Source: Odontomyia ornata
Lineage: Eukaryota; Arthropoda; Insecta; Diptera; Stratiomyidae
NCBI GenBank assembly: GCA_963969285.1
Contig: OZ017738.1
Coordinates: 392,177,625-392,241,624, forward strand
Length of the DNA: 64,000 nt
Direction: 5' to 3'
Every line of letters starts with the position of its first letter. The stretch's first letter is position 1. A program made the position numbers and the translations under genes. Under the pieces are notes generated by a model. That model saw only the letters and a list, made by a program, of their open reading frames with translations. It made no database searches and had not been told where the DNA came from. Below, in pieces: positions 23,504-35,108 of the stretch.

Positions 23504-24037
23504 TGTCACGTGTGATGGTTCGCGGCCAATAAATATAATGTTCCGGGAAAGTGAAAGCGCACTGTCTTTTAAATTAGGTTAAAAGAGTTTATTTACTAAG
23601 AATGCACAATCATTAATTTCACTATTTTTACAAAGATTAATTAAAATGTTATTTTTCACTTGTCTACAAATTTATATTCCAACTGTCAATATCACGAAAA
23701 TCACTTCACTATTAATCAATACCGCCTTTACTTCGCGCTCCTCTATATCGCAGTTTTACTATCGCGGTTTTACTATCTCCCCTATTTATTCAGCTCGGCT
23801 TTATATAGGGTCTCTAGTCATTCAATCCATTTCTCGTATATTGGCGAATGTTCTGACGAGAACTACCTGAAATATTCGAGCAATTCTGAATGGCCGCAGT
23901 GACGTCACTTTCAGATATTTGATCACGCATGGTGGATTCTTGTGCTTTCGAGTACATTCGTTTATTGATCATGATGTTATTAATAGTTGTGACAACAATT
24001 GTGACAGTAGCTCGCAGAATTGTTTGCACATGTAACA
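23504..24037 (-). repeat. Ty3/gypsy 3' LTR
   Basis: 534 bp; on the minus strand it begins TGTTACATGTGCAAAC and ends in ...GTGACA, giving TG...CA ends. It is preceded on that strand by the polypurine tract AGGTGGGGGCGG (24038-24049) and downstream of the pol gene at 28170-24090. A second copy lies at 33968-34424. The partner 5' LTR is missing. Confidence 0.85.
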
Positions 24038-24219
24038 CCGCCCCCACCTCAGTTCTTTTCGCCCCGAAAACATGTGTCACCAGTTGTAATTAAGCCTCCC
24101 TGGATATAATACGGGGCAAGGCTGTCCAAGTGCACGGTTTTCAGTTTGGCTCTCGGCTTACGGTGTTCCTGTATGCGATAAAAGACGTCATTTATTCGCT
24201 TTTGTAACCCAGTAGGGTC

Positions 24220-24273
24220 CCGTGACTTGCCGATCTTGTGCAGTCTTACCTGCACAAGATCGGCAAGTCACGG
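24220..24273. repeat. Perfect 24-bp inverted repeat at the LINE 5' junction
   Basis: 24220-24243 and 24250-24273 are exact reverse complements (arm CTGCACAAGATCGGCAAGTC plus ACGG) with a 6-nt spacer TCTTAC. The right arm is LINE coding sequence, and the left arm sits between the target duplication and the LINE. Confidence 0.95.
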
Positions 24274-24777
24274 TCTCCCGATTGTCGGTTTTGCCCAGGA
24301 GAGGAGGACAATGCCTGTCACACATTTTTTGCGTGTACCAAATGGGCTAGGCTGCGAAGGGAACTCTACAGGGAGACGGGAGAGCTCACCCCGGATAATA
24401 TAGTTGCGGTGATGCTCGAATCGGTTGACAAATGGAACCAGGTGGCACATTATGCTCGGGCAGTCCTAAAATATAAAAGGGACTCACAGCAGCCGGAGGC
24501 ACTGGGGCTGGGGGATCGCTCTTCTGGCAATTCCTCTTCCCCCCTCCCCTCCCGCTAGGAAAGGGACTCCCCAGCTTGAAGGCGCCCCACGGCGTAACAA
24601 AACGAGACCTGGCCCGAAGTAATGTGTCAAACGGTTCCAGGCTAGGTTCTCAGATTGACAGGGGAGGTGTTTAGTGGGTAGTCCAAAGGTATCCTCCATG
24701 GGAGTCCCACACTGCCAGACTCGGCGGGCATAAATGCCTTCACCTCCCTACCACAAAAAAAAAAAAAAAAAAAAAAA
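24222..24777 (+). mobile_element. R1-clade-like LINE, 5'-truncated insertion with target duplication
   Basis: The segment encodes the C-terminus of a non-LTR ORF2: LHKIGKSRSPDCRFCPGEED, then CHTFFACTKWARLRREL, a Cys-His motif typical of R1/LOA-type elements. A 3' UTR (…CCTCCCTACCAC) and A23 tail (24755-24777) follow. GGGTCCC flanks it on both sides (24215-24221 and 24778-24784). The first 28 bp are an inverted copy of the truncated 5' end. The same 3' UTR appears at 57282-57700 on the minus strand. Confidence 0.9.
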
Positions 24778-27700
24778 GGGTCCCTCCCAATTATGCTGCA
24801 ACTTCGGAGACGTTCCCTTCCACCGTTGTGGGTTTTAAAGCTACACCAAGTCATCTTGCTGGAAGCAAGTAGAGTTTGCCTTTAGATCATACCTGGTCTT
24901 CATGCGATCAGTAGCCGATTCGAGGTGTTTTCGCACTGTATGATTTGTCTGGTTCAATCGTTGCCTTAGTTCACTTGCGTACTCCGAGATCGTTTGGGGT
25001 TTCTCAGGCGGTACTCCGAACTTTATATCAGCCGGCAGACGAATAGTCTTTCAAAAATGACTTTGGCTGGGGCCTTTGCCCGTTGTTGCGTGCCCAGCAG
25101 CTCTGTTTGCCTTCAAGAATAATGGGATGTGCCGATCCCAATCCGTTTGGTTCTCGTCAGTCATCTTGGCCAGGTGTTTATTGAGCGTGCCGTTGAAACG
25201 TTCGACCATTCCATCGGATTGGGGATGAAGCGGTGTTGTCCTCGTTTTCCGTATTCCCAGCAGCTTGCACAATTCGCCAAAAACTAGTGACTCAAAGTTT
25301 CGGCCTTGATCCGAATGAAGTTCGTAAGGTACGCGGTACCTACTGACCAAATTTCAGCTACAGTAGTTGCTTCTATTATGGCTGGGTGATGAAAGTGACT
25401 AGTTGGTATGATGAGACAATAATAATACACACGTTAATTGATACATATTTGTATTGAACACAATAGACATGTTACATCGGGAAAGGCCGATACGAGACTG
25501 ACTGTCAAAGGAACGGCACATAGAAAATAACGATTCACAATAGCTTCCTGGTTGGGAATGGGGTAGACCTTGCGCCACTTGCTGAAATAATCGACCACAA
25601 CCAGCGTGTATCGATTTCCCTATTCGGATTCAGGAAAGGATCCTGCGATGTCAACAGCAATCCTTTCAAACGGTACTCCCACCTTATAGGTTTGCATATG
25701 TCCCCTCAGTCGTCGCTTTGGACCTTTGACGGAAGCGCAAATTGTGCATCTACGACACCAGTCCTCTACGTCTTCTCGAGCGTGGAGCCAGTAGAACCTC
25801 TTCCGCAATTTCGCTTATGTCTTGTTAACACCAAGGTGGTCTCCCGAGGATCCTTCGTGCATTTCCTTAACCACATCGTGGATTCGGCATTTGGGAAGTA
25901 TGTATAGTTTGCATCCTATAGAAGCTGCCATCCGCCGTTTCACTTTTCCGCTTGAGTACGCCACCCTCCACCTGAAGGGAGTTCCATTGTGCCCAAAAGC
26001 TTTTCAGAGTTGCGCCTCGAAACGTCCTTCCACTCAGGTCGCCCAGTTGTCCATAGCAATCGTCCGATGTCTTCATCGGCTAGCTGGCTGTTTCGAATCT
26101 CCTCCAATGAACAACCTCCATCAAATCCGGCCGTTATGAATCGCAGATCAACGGTCGGCTCCTTTTCCTCAATCCGTCGGCAATGCTTGCAATTAGCTGG
26201 ACATGGACGACGAAATAGGGCGTCAGCATTTCCATGAACTCCACCCTTCCGAAGAAGAGTTTTGTAGTCGTATGACTGCAATCTTTCGATCCATCTCGCA
26301 GCTTGTCCCTCGAGGTTTTTGAAGTTAAGCAGCCATATGTGCGATGCATGGTCTATTCAAAGAACAAATTTCTGGCCATATAGGTACTTGTGGAACTGCT
26401 TGGTTGCCTCTATTATAGCCAATAGCTCCTTCCTGGTCACGCAGTAATTCCTCTCACTTTTTGAGAGAACTTGACTATAAGACAAGAGGACTTTTTCTTC
26501 GCCCTTGATCTGCTGGGAGAGTATAGCTCCAATCCCGCCGTTGCTCGCATCGGTGTCAACTACAAACATTTTTCCGGGTTTTGGATATGCCAGCACGGGT
26601 GATTCACACAGCTTCTCCTTCAAGGTCTCAAAGGCTGCCGGCATTGTTCATTCCAGACAAACAGACGATTTTTCTCGGTTAGCTGATGGAGACACTTGGC
26701 TATTTTTGCAAAGTCTTTGACGAATCTTCGATAGTAGGTTGCGCTTGTTGTTTGGTGTTGGCCAGCTTTTCACGGCTTCAATTTTCTCGGAGTCTGTTTT
26801 GACCCCTTCTGCTGTTACAATGTCTCCCAGGTATTTTACTTCAGCTGTGAAAAGGGTACACTTGTCGGGACTAAGTTTCAAATTCGCCAGTCGCAATCGG
26901 GAGAAAACCTCTTCTAAGTTTCGCACATGCTGTTCGAACGTTCTCCCGATAAAATGATCTCATCTCAGTACACCAAGCCCGTTTTCTAGGTTAGGCCTCG
27001 TAGCACGTATTCCATCAAGCGTTCGAAGGTGGCTGGTGCATTGCAAAGCCCAAATGGCATCACCACAAATTGCCACAATCCGGTCCCGACTGAAAATGCG
27101 TTCTTCTCTTGGTCCTTCTTGTCGATTTCTACCTGCCAGTAGCCACTCTTGAGATCGAGTGTAGAAAACCATTTTGCGTCGGCTAAAGTGTCCATGATGT
27201 CGTCGACGCGTGGGAGCGGGTAACTATCTTTCTTAGTGACGTCGTTAAGCTGCCTATAGTCGACACAAAAATGAGTACTACCAGCCTTTTTCTTTACTAG
27301 AACTACTGGCGCGGCCCATGGGCTGATAGAACGCTCGATAACACCTTGTTTTTCCATGTCCGAGATCAATGGGCTCACTTCTCCTTGTTTGGCTATAGGA
27401 AGACGTCTCGGTGCTTGTCGAATCGCCTTCGCTCCCTGTGTATCTATGACGTGAGCTACCATACTCGTTCGGCCTTGGTCATCCGGGCTAGTGAGAAGAT
27501 GTTACTATTCTTGGTGACCAGATCAGAAGCGTGCTTGAATAGCTGCTCTGGCAATTTGATCTGCTTCAATATTGCAGACGTGAGTTCCCGGGCTTTGTCT
27601 GGGTCTTGCCTCTTTTTCCAATGATGGTCGTGAGTAGTTTCCAAAGAGGTGAAGGTGGAAACAGGCTGACAGCTGCCGATGACTTCTCCCGCTTGATGCT

Positions 27701-28440
27701 TGTGATTGTCTGCGGTGTTAAGGACTCCTTAGAGATCTTACAAGGGTTCGTCCTACAATCAAATTGCGTAATGCCAACGTCTTCATTAGCTCTTTCAGAT
27801 AAGATCGGGGGTCTCCACAATCACCATCAAGCTTGGCCCATACAATGCACTCGGAAAATTTCGGTACATCAGTGTCGGTACATACTACCACATTCATTTT
27901 GGGAATTTGGACACTGGGATCCTTCATCAATACTTCGACATTCCGCCATTTCAATACCCGTTTGCCCAAATCCAACGTGATTCTATGTGGTCGCAGATAA
28001 TCCATTCCGAGAATGCAGTCATCCATAATGTTCGCGACCAGAAAATTATGTCCGAACGCAAGGTCTCCCAACTGTATCTGGAGGTTGACCTCTCCATGGA
28101 CAGGTGCAGTTTCTGCCGTAGCTCTCCGTCGTGAGAAAATCCTGCCCTTGTGAAATAGTTGTTGCCTCACTAGGTCTGATCGGATAGGTAATACAACGCT
28201 GCGGAATCAGATGTAATGAAGTACCCACATTGCCAATTTCAAGACGAGGTTTTTTACAAAAAAGTGCCGAAGATCCATCCTTTTTCAAAAATTCACGTGG
28301 AGTGCACTGTGAATACAATTGAACCCATACCATAATTGTAACTACTTCCTCCATATAATGAGAAGCGTCGCAACGCGGTATGTTGTTCTTCTCATTGCAG
28401 AGAGCATTTCAGGCATGCCGCTTCGGTAGAAAGAAGATAA

Positions 28441-31140
28441 TACAGCTGAACGCCAAGTACCCCCCGTTTGTTTGAAATTGCTTGCGCTTACAAGTTAAGG
28501 GCAAAGATGGTTTATTGAAGGAGATAGTATACAGTGGTAATGTACTGAGGGAAAGGGAGTTATATGATACAACATAGGTCCTGGCATTACGCTAACATCC
28601 CACTATGGGCGCGTGCCTATTGCTTCCGTTACATTTAATTTTTATAGATCTCCTAGCATGATAATTATTAATGCGCTGATCTGTATCAAATATTGGAGCG
28701 AAAAAATATTCATCTCCGTTACATTTAACAGGGTCTTTCATATTAATGTTAATTAATTTTATGGCACAATGATCTTGAAAACGATCTTTCATATCAATGA
28801 TAATAATTAAGTTCAATTCATGAAATTTTAAAGATCAACAGAAATGAAGTACTTTCAACGTGCAACTATATTTTATTGTTTTAAATTAATTTTATTATTT
28901 TAAATTAAATATTTGACACTTGTTATAGGAATTAAACAAGTAATAATTCCGACTATAAATGATCGGTTTAAAAACAAAAAAAAAAAACAACAAAGAAACC
29001 GACTTCAAATGTGCTAAAAAGGATGAAATAATTTTGAACAGTATCAATACCAATTTTCTCGTTTCAAATATGAAAATTTTCTGATTTCTGCATATTTATG
29101 TAATCAAAACGAGAAAATTAATTTGGCATCGAGCCCAAAAAAAGGTTTCATTCTTTTCAGCTTATTTCGAAGATAGTTTTCTTTTTTTGTTAAAAGCTTT
29201 TCAATATCACTATTTTCAGTGAATAGAAGGCGTTATCGGTGAAGTGAGTACTCAGTTAAACTATTGATTTAAGAAGGAATTTTTGTATTCAGAACCATTT
29301 TTAAAATAACTGGATTTTATACCTTACCCGCTGGATCGAATTATAGGGCGAGCTTTTTGAAATGACAAAATCGAAACTCAGCACTGCTTCGCGAAATGAA
29401 AATGTGAACGCCCTTTTTTTATTCCAAAATGTAAACAAAACGAAACGCAACGCACCCCAAAATACGCCTGTGATTTCGTTTCATTGCAATATCGATTCAA
29501 GTTCACGTGCAATAGAACCGCAAACAAACGAAAAAAGTTGTGTACCGTATCTGTATTCGTGGATCTAGACACTTTTAATCCGTATCCGTGGAAATTTATT
29601 TTTTTGTGATGCGCATTGTTTTAGTGATAATACATAAAAACAGCAAGCATTTTTGGGATAAAAAATTTGTAGAGGCCTCACAGTTTTTAGATACATTTTA
29701 TTTTACTCAAACATTATCAAACCATAATTTATTGAACTTTTTGCTAAAGGATCCTCATGGGATGGGGTTCAAACCCCCAAACACCCCGGCCGCACGAGCA
29801 TACAACATTGCAAGCTAAAACTATATGCATATCAAGGTTAGTATTCTGAACACCGAGTCCCAGGCGCAGGTTTTTTTGGGCTTTAGCACTACGGCCCCTT
29901 TCGGGTCTTCGCTTACAGATAGTTAGAGTATCTTATTATCTTGATTGAATGTATCGGTACTTGAGAAAGTGATATGGTCAGTACCATACATTGGCCCTTG
30001 ATCCGTCCAACGAGCTGCGAAACGTTCTGATCTTAAACCACTTTGTTTCATAGTACCGGCTTAGGTTTACGAGGACTTAACTAATACCATCTGTAATGGA
30101 TCAGATCGTAAACAGAGGGTTGAACATACATGGTTACATATTCCAGCAACGTCCAAATTTAAAGCAAGGTGTATTTTAGATGCTAAGTAAGCCTTTTATA
30201 TTTAGGAGTCGAAGCCAACAAAATAGACTTTGACAGTTGATTAAATGAAGCAAAAGTACACCAGTCTCAAAAAAGCCTGAGCTTAAGAGGTGTCTACTTC
30301 AAAAGTGCGCATAACTTCACGTACTTAGAGCTTGATGTTTATAGAAAAGATCTTGCTATAGATAAAAGCTACTACACAGGAAAAATGCGTTTCGCATATA
30401 CAAACCAATGAATAAATCTGTGCTGCTGTATGGAAACGAAGCATGGGCCCTAACAAATGATAACGAAAGAGCCCCAAGTGTGGTCAAACTCCAAGTGTAA
30501 AGGAGAATCTTCGGCTCATGGAGAATTTTTTACAATAAATAGAATTACCATACCACTCAACTACATTCTCAAGATTCACTTATGCTTGTATGCGTAAAAC
30601 TACACAAATTGTAATAGGTTAGCCATAGAATTGGAAGAGCACCGATCGTACAAAGAAACGTTTAAGGCTAGAACAGACGGGAAGCATCTGGGAAAAAAAT
30701 TAAGGAAGCGACGGGAGGGGTCGGTGGAAGTTGACAGCAGATTCCTCCAAGGAGGCGTGATTTTGCAGACGATGGATGCAACGTCATTGATGATGATTAT
30801 ATTTAAATAACTGTTTTCAAAGCTACGGACAGTTTCATTTTTTACAAAAGAGGAACAAGCAGTATGCTGGCTGCTAAATAAAATTGTCAATGATATAAAA
30901 TCATCCTATTTATGTAGTTGGGATTCGTCGCATTTGATTTCTAAAAATAAAGACTCTTTCTCTATTTTAATATCGATTCTATTTGTATGATATAAAAAGT
31001 TAGGCTTATCAAATCACATATTTTCATGAATATATAATAAATAATGTATAAACAAAAACACAACTGATACATAAAATTAATAGAACATTATAAAACTTTT
31101 CCCTTAATAAAATCAACATGTAGACAAAATGGTATAACAT
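28441..31140. other. Intergenic region with RTE scraps
   Basis: Largely AT-rich. At 29866-29935 the sequence (TTTAGCACTACGGCCCC, TTTCGGGTC) resembles the 3' end of the RTE copy at 55764 in the same orientation. At 30330-30760 (+) an RTE-like ORF2 end is readable (SVLLYGNEAWALTNDNER, then RRIFGSWR). Around 28620-28810 a short motif CCGTTACATTTAA is repeated. A small ORF at 29362-29568 shows nothing recognised. Confidence 0.55.
30330..30760 (+). pseudogene. RTE-type LINE, ORF2 C-terminal remnant
   Basis: Readable blocks are LLYGNEAWALTNDNERAP and VKLQV-stop-RRIFGSW, matching the conserved end of RTE/BovB-type ORF2 (YG.E.W.L, RRI.G). Weakly recognisable GKHLGKKLRKR follows. It is broken by stops. 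It lies just downstream of the spatacsin 3' end but on the opposite strand. Confidence 0.6.
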
Positions 31141-31342
31141 TTAATTAAAATCAATTTCATTGCGACCATAATTTGTATCTTTTAGATAATATAGACTTTG
31201 ATCATTTATTAAAGCTGTTACAATTCTGCGGAAACCTAAAAGAGATGCAAGTTTATATCTTAAACTAATGGATTGCACTAGTTCGATAATATTGGCCATA
31301 TTTTCTTCCATTGCTGAGGTGACATTTGAGAGCACTTGAAAA
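31141..31342 (-). CDS. SPG11: spatacsin, terminal exon
   Basis: The acceptor TTTTAATCAG|TTTTCAAG starts the exon at 31342 in phase 2, and TAA at 31143-31141 ends the protein (…SLYYLKDTNYGRNEIDFN). It encodes SAMEENMANIIELVQSISLR, YKLASLLGFRRIVTALIND, aligning with the end of human spatacsin (helical C-terminus with YKLA and a short tail). Spatacsin works with spastizin and the AP-5 adaptor on late endosomes and lysosomes in lysosome reformation. No canonical AATAAA is evident close downstream. Confidence 0.9.
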
Positions 31343-31403
31343 CTGATTAAAATGGAATTTTAATTATAAACTTTTATTACATGAAACCGTATGGCATGCT
31401 TAC

Positions 31404-31565
31404 CTTTTAACAATATTTTCGATTGTATTATCAGTAAGGTCGAAATGATTGCAATAGTCTTCAATGTAATTTTTCCGATTTAATACAATGTACTGGTTGA
31501 GAATCGCTTCTGACCAATTGATATCTATTGAATATGCGCGCTGCATGATTAAAGCTTGAGGGACG
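31404..31565 (-). CDS. SPG11: spatacsin, exon in the C-terminal domain
   Basis: 162 nt from acceptor ATATCTAG|CGTCC (31565) to donor AAAAG|GTAAGC (31404), phase 2 to phase 2. Product segment SVPQALIMQRAYSIDINW, SEAILNQYIVLNRKNYIEDY, NTIENIVK. It corresponds to the region of human spatacsin with a Q-A-.-.-A-.-A-Y pattern followed by W..I.YQQV. Upstream intron 96 bp, downstream intron 61 bp. Confidence 0.93.
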
Positions 31566-31661
31566 CTAGATATAATAAAAATATTATAAATTATTAAAAT
31601 ATATAAATGGTAAATACTCATTACATATGTAAAGAATATTTTCCGGATTCACACAAATTAC

Positions 31662-32413
31662 CTTAAGTCACTGTTAATCAATTCCCTGAAGACATTTGGT
31701 TTGTAAATAGTTAGCACACAAATGCAAGTTTCTTCATTTGCCAGTAATGCAGAGTTGATTAAATGACTTTGCATTGCCCCTAGTTCAGCTTGGGCTATAT
31801 TCTTTTGAGCAAGTTGTAATTTATTATCCATGAGATAAGCTTCAGTGGCGTGAGTGAAATTTTGGATTGCGGAACCCAACTCAGCGAGAAGTTCACTTGA
31901 ACAATGCAGTTTTGGCTTCTCGATAATTTTCGTTTCCTCTTGATTTCTCGACATAGCTGAATCCTTCACAACTTGAAAATTTGATATAATTTTGGCAATA
32001 ATAGAATTGGCTTCAGTCTCCCACATTTCTGCCTGCTCTTTAAACATTGAAAAGTGAAAAGCAGTTAAACGATAGTATTCGCGGTTTTGAGGGCATATTT
32101 CATGGATATATTGAATAATTGCTTGTCGAAGTCCTTTTGCCTTTTGTTCATCGAATTGACCCAACAAAGATTCGAATTGATCGTTACTTATTAAGGTATC
32201 TATGCAATAATACATTTCTCGATATCGCCCGATACCGGTAAGCATTCGTACAATCAAATTCCATGACTTCGCAGTACTCAAAATAGAATTTAGCATTTTC
32301 GCACGGTTTAGAACATTTGCAATACCTTCCATGGAAAGTTCATGCACAAAACATTCATGGGCCTTAATAAGTAACTCGATGTATATTGTATTTTGCTTCT
32401 TATGCGACAGAAC
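31662..32413 (-). CDS. SPG11: spatacsin, main Spatacsin_C exon
   Basis: The 752-nt exon starts at 32413 (TTTCATAG|GTTCTG, phase 0) and ends at 31662 with donor AAG|GTAATT (phase 2). It encodes the most diagnostic part: AHECFVHELSMEGIANVLNR and VRMLTGIGRYREMYYCIDTL match the spatacsin C-terminal domain (MEGI..VL, LLTGIGRY.EM). The later half is helical (LLAELGSAIQNFTHATEAYL, QLAQKNIAQAELGAMQSHL). The domain family and order leave little doubt about identity. Confidence 0.96.
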
Positions 32414-32467
32414 CTATGAAAGAAATTATTTCAATCTATAACAAACACCTTGATTAAATAAAGCTAC

Positions 32468-32803
32468 CTGAGATGTTCCGGAATGATTACTAGGCAGGCC
32501 GTACTGGCGAATTATGTCTCGCAAACTATCAAATGCGTTTACTATTTGCTGATTATCTTCTAAATCACGTTCATAATCTTTATTGTCTTGGTACTTTCGA
32601 TATACTTTGAGTGCATCACAATAATCAAGTAGACAATTTCCTAAAAGGATTGTGTTGGGACTTAGTTCTAATACCAAATGGAAATCCTTTTCTAAATCTA
32701 ATCCCCAAAGATTATTTTCAATTGCTGGCAGCGTTGGACTAAGAATGTAGAAGCGGGGTCGGATAACGGCTGTCGCAATTTCTGCAGAAAGGAAATCGGC
32801 AAC
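32468..32803 (-). CDS. SPG11: spatacsin, exon after the giant intron
   Basis: 336 nt, phase 0 at both ends. The acceptor GGTATTTTCAG|GTTGCC sits at 32803/32804 and closes the 15.5-kb intron; the donor is TCTCAG|GTAGCT at 32468. Segment VADFLSAEIATAVIRPRFYI, LDLEKDFHLVLELSPN, ILLGNCLLDYCDALKVY. It is followed by a 54-bp intron. It aligns with the part of spatacsin leading into the C-terminal domain. Confidence 0.93.
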
Positions 32804-33630
32804 CTGAAAATACCAAATAAATTATATAGGAGCCTATGAAAAAATGTAACGAAAATTTTGAGAATATAATTTTTAAATTGCTTGTTACAGTTTCATCTCG
32901 AAAAGCCGTCGGGCCTCGCTAATTTTGGTATGCAGTCGCGTTTCGATTCGCTTGAGTCATCTTCGGTGTGCGAAGGATGTGTGGAAGTTAATGACTTTAT
33001 ATAGGTGAAGGGCGGGTTAAGCCCAACAAATAGCAAACAAAATAAATGACTTGATACTGATTTAAACCAGAATTCAATTTAAATGGAAAATCTCAATTGA
33101 AAAAATTTTATTTTTGGCATGGAGGTTTCGAGATGCGCTCATATTCTCGCCAAGCATTAGCTTATGGATATATCGACGCTAAAAATGTTAGCATTGACTC
33201 TACATACATAGTATATAATTTGTATACAAAAAAAGGAAAAACTGATTGCCAAAAAATGAATAAATAAATAAAAATTATATGCAATTATTTTTAATGATTC
33301 CGTTTAAATCCGAAATATCTGATTACAAAATGTGGTCTCTATAGATAAGTACTTTTGAGAAAGTTGTGGTGACACAATATATAAAGGGTGATTCATTATG
33401 AGGTTTGATTTTCAATAGATTCTACGTCTAGCCTTCGTTGCGTATAGACGTGTTTTTAATTCGCTCCTGTCAAGTTTTCAAAAAATTAAATTAATTTTTT
33501 AAAAAGTCAGGACAAAGCTGATTTTGGTTTTATTGGAAAAAGCTTATATCGCCGAAAGAATCGACCCACGGAATCATATTGAATATTATTTTACGTAGAT
33601 AAATCAAGAAAAGCAAATAATCCAAAGACT
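32804..33630. other. Intronic AT-rich stretch
   Basis: No gene or recognised element. An ATAAAGGGTGATTCATTATG string near 33383 looks like a transposon-type terminus, but no partner end was found. Confidence 0.4.
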
Positions 33631-33639
33631 AATTCGGGA

Positions 33640-35060
33640 CTGCTGGCATGGAGGAACTCGACGGCTTTTCATCGTTAGGGCGGCAATCGTCAATAAAAGG
33701 AGACATCACCAGGAAAGCTCCGTAGATGGCGGACGTAAAACCCAAATAGATGAAAACCAACAAAAAGTGATTCAACTTCGACATGAAAATCAAGAATTAA
33801 GACTAGGACTAGAATCCCTTGCAGATCTGCTCACAAGAGGGATGAAGACTCAAGATGCAGAACTGCTAAATCGAATCAATAAGGGAACTAAGGCGAAGAA
33901 AGCTGTAAAGCAAGCGATCCCAGAAGTAAACTTAAGTGCTGGAGGCGCTAATGACAGCCAAAACTATTGTCGCGTGTTATGGTTCGCGGCCAATAATTTT
34001 AATGTTCCGGGAAAGTGAAGACGCAATGTCTTTTAAATTAAGTTAAAAGAGACTATTTACTAAAAATGCACAATTATTAATTTTTGACTATTTCACCAAA
34101 TTTTACTTTAACTTGTCTAACAATTTTTATTTCTACTGTCTATCACTTCACAATCAATATTGCTCTTAATTCGCACTCCACACTATCGCAGTTTTTACTA
34201 TAGCGGTTGTAATGAATCCCCCCATTCAATCAGCTCGCCTTTATATTTCTCGTATATTGGCGAATTGACTGGAATATTCGAGCAGCTTAATGAATGGGCA
34301 GTGACGTCACTTTCAGATGTTGGTCTTGCTTGGCGGGTTTTCGAGTACATTCGTTTGTTGATGTTCTTAATGGTTGTGAAAACAATTGCGACAGTAGCTC
34401 ACAGAAATATTTGTACATGTAGCACTATTATGCAGCGCTGGACGGACTACAACAAGAAATGGACGTTGAAGAATGTATTGAAGGTAATTCTAATCAAGAT
34501 AACGACGTTAATTTTATTCAGTACCTAAAAAATAAAAACAAGAAGAAGAAACCAGCTCGCATTTCTGCTGGTTCCTCTCAAAAAGCTTCCAAAAATGCAG
34601 AAAAAGTTCCGCCAATTTACGTGTTCAGTCAAAGCGGAAAAGATATGGTTCGGCTATTGGCAGTCGAAAATAAATTAACCAATTTCGAGATCAAAAGAGT
34701 TAATGCTGAAAAATTAACAATTAGAACGAAATCGCTGGTTTATTTCAAGTTGGCTAAAAGTGCGTTGAATTCTGGCGAGGTCCCACACTTTACCTATACC
34801 CCAAAAAGTGAAAAGAATCAGACCGTTTTGTTGAAGCGCTTGGACTGCGGAGAGGATACCGTCGATCTTCTTCAAATGCTAAAGGAAGCTGCATCTAAAA
34901 TTGAATTTATTTCCGTTAAAACCTTCGCGACAAGAAGATCGACAGTAGATAAGAGGAATTTACCCCTTTGCTTGGTACGGACTTCAAATAAGAGCAGTCT
35001 AAGTGTCCTTCAACAAATCAGCGGAGTTGACGGTCCTGACGTCGAGTGTCACCAACAGAT
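33640..35060 (+). pseudogene. jockey-type LINE ORF1 (gag), interrupted
   Basis: ORF1 of a jockey-group element in the intron, antisense to spatacsin. Its 5' part (33767-33967) encodes a charged coiled segment (IQLRHENQELRLGLESLADL). After a solo LTR the 3' part (34425-35060) gives a basic tract (NKNKKKKPARIS), IYVFSQSGKDMVRLL, VPHFTYTPKSEKNQTVLLK and a PRE_C2HC-like region (LDCGEDTVDLLQMLKEA). Zinc knuckles and ORF2 are missing because an R1-like element in the opposite orientation begins near 35105. An early stop precedes 33767. Confidence 0.8.
33968..34424 (-). repeat. Solo Ty3/gypsy LTR inside LINE ORF1
   Basis: 457 bp, homologous along its length to the LTR at 23504-24037 and in the same orientation (shared GGTTCGCGGCCAATAA, GTGACGTCACTTTCAG, TTTCGAGTACATTCGTTTG). 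It is flanked by CTAT (33964-33967 and 34425-34428). No internal element sequence adjoins it, so it is a solo LTR left by LTR-LTR recombination. Confidence 0.93.
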
Positions 35061-35108
35061 TGATCCGTCGCTTGGTGCGACTATATGCCTCTGCTTTTTG
35101 GACCGCGC

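Larger units (their letters stand above)
24090..28170 (-). pseudogene. Ty3/gypsy pol polyprotein, broken
   Basis: Blocks in order on the minus strand: protease-like region with DDCILGMDYLRPHRI (28170-27718); reverse transcriptase (27644-26650) with APVVLVKKKAGSTHFCVDYR, STLDLKSGYWQVEI and MPFGLCNAPATFERLM; RNase H (26644-26357) with FVVDTDASNGGIGAILSQ and SERNYCVTRKELLAII; integrase zinc finger (25808-25620, WCRRCTICASVKGP); integrase core (25350-25051, ELHSDQGRNFES, HPQSDGMVERFNGT); C-terminus (24255-24090, VYRIQ-like and LKTVHLDSLAPY). The YLDD catalytic box near 26950 is destroyed by a small deletion. It is inactive. Confidence 0.9.
24038..28440 (-). mobile_element. Ty3/gypsy retrotransposon, 5'-truncated
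   Basis: The minus strand carries, in order: protease-like region, reverse transcriptase, RNase H, integrase and a C-terminal tail, then polypurine tract and LTR. gag and the 5' LTR are missing; the element fades out near 28440. Numerous frameshifts and stops break pol. An R1-like LINE is inserted in the integrase C-terminal region at 24222-24777. Confidence 0.88.

Noticed and set aside
29740..29790. GGGTTCAAACCCCC string near 29765 as a tRNA B-box
   Set aside because: No A-box, cloverleaf or acceptor stem could be formed around it.
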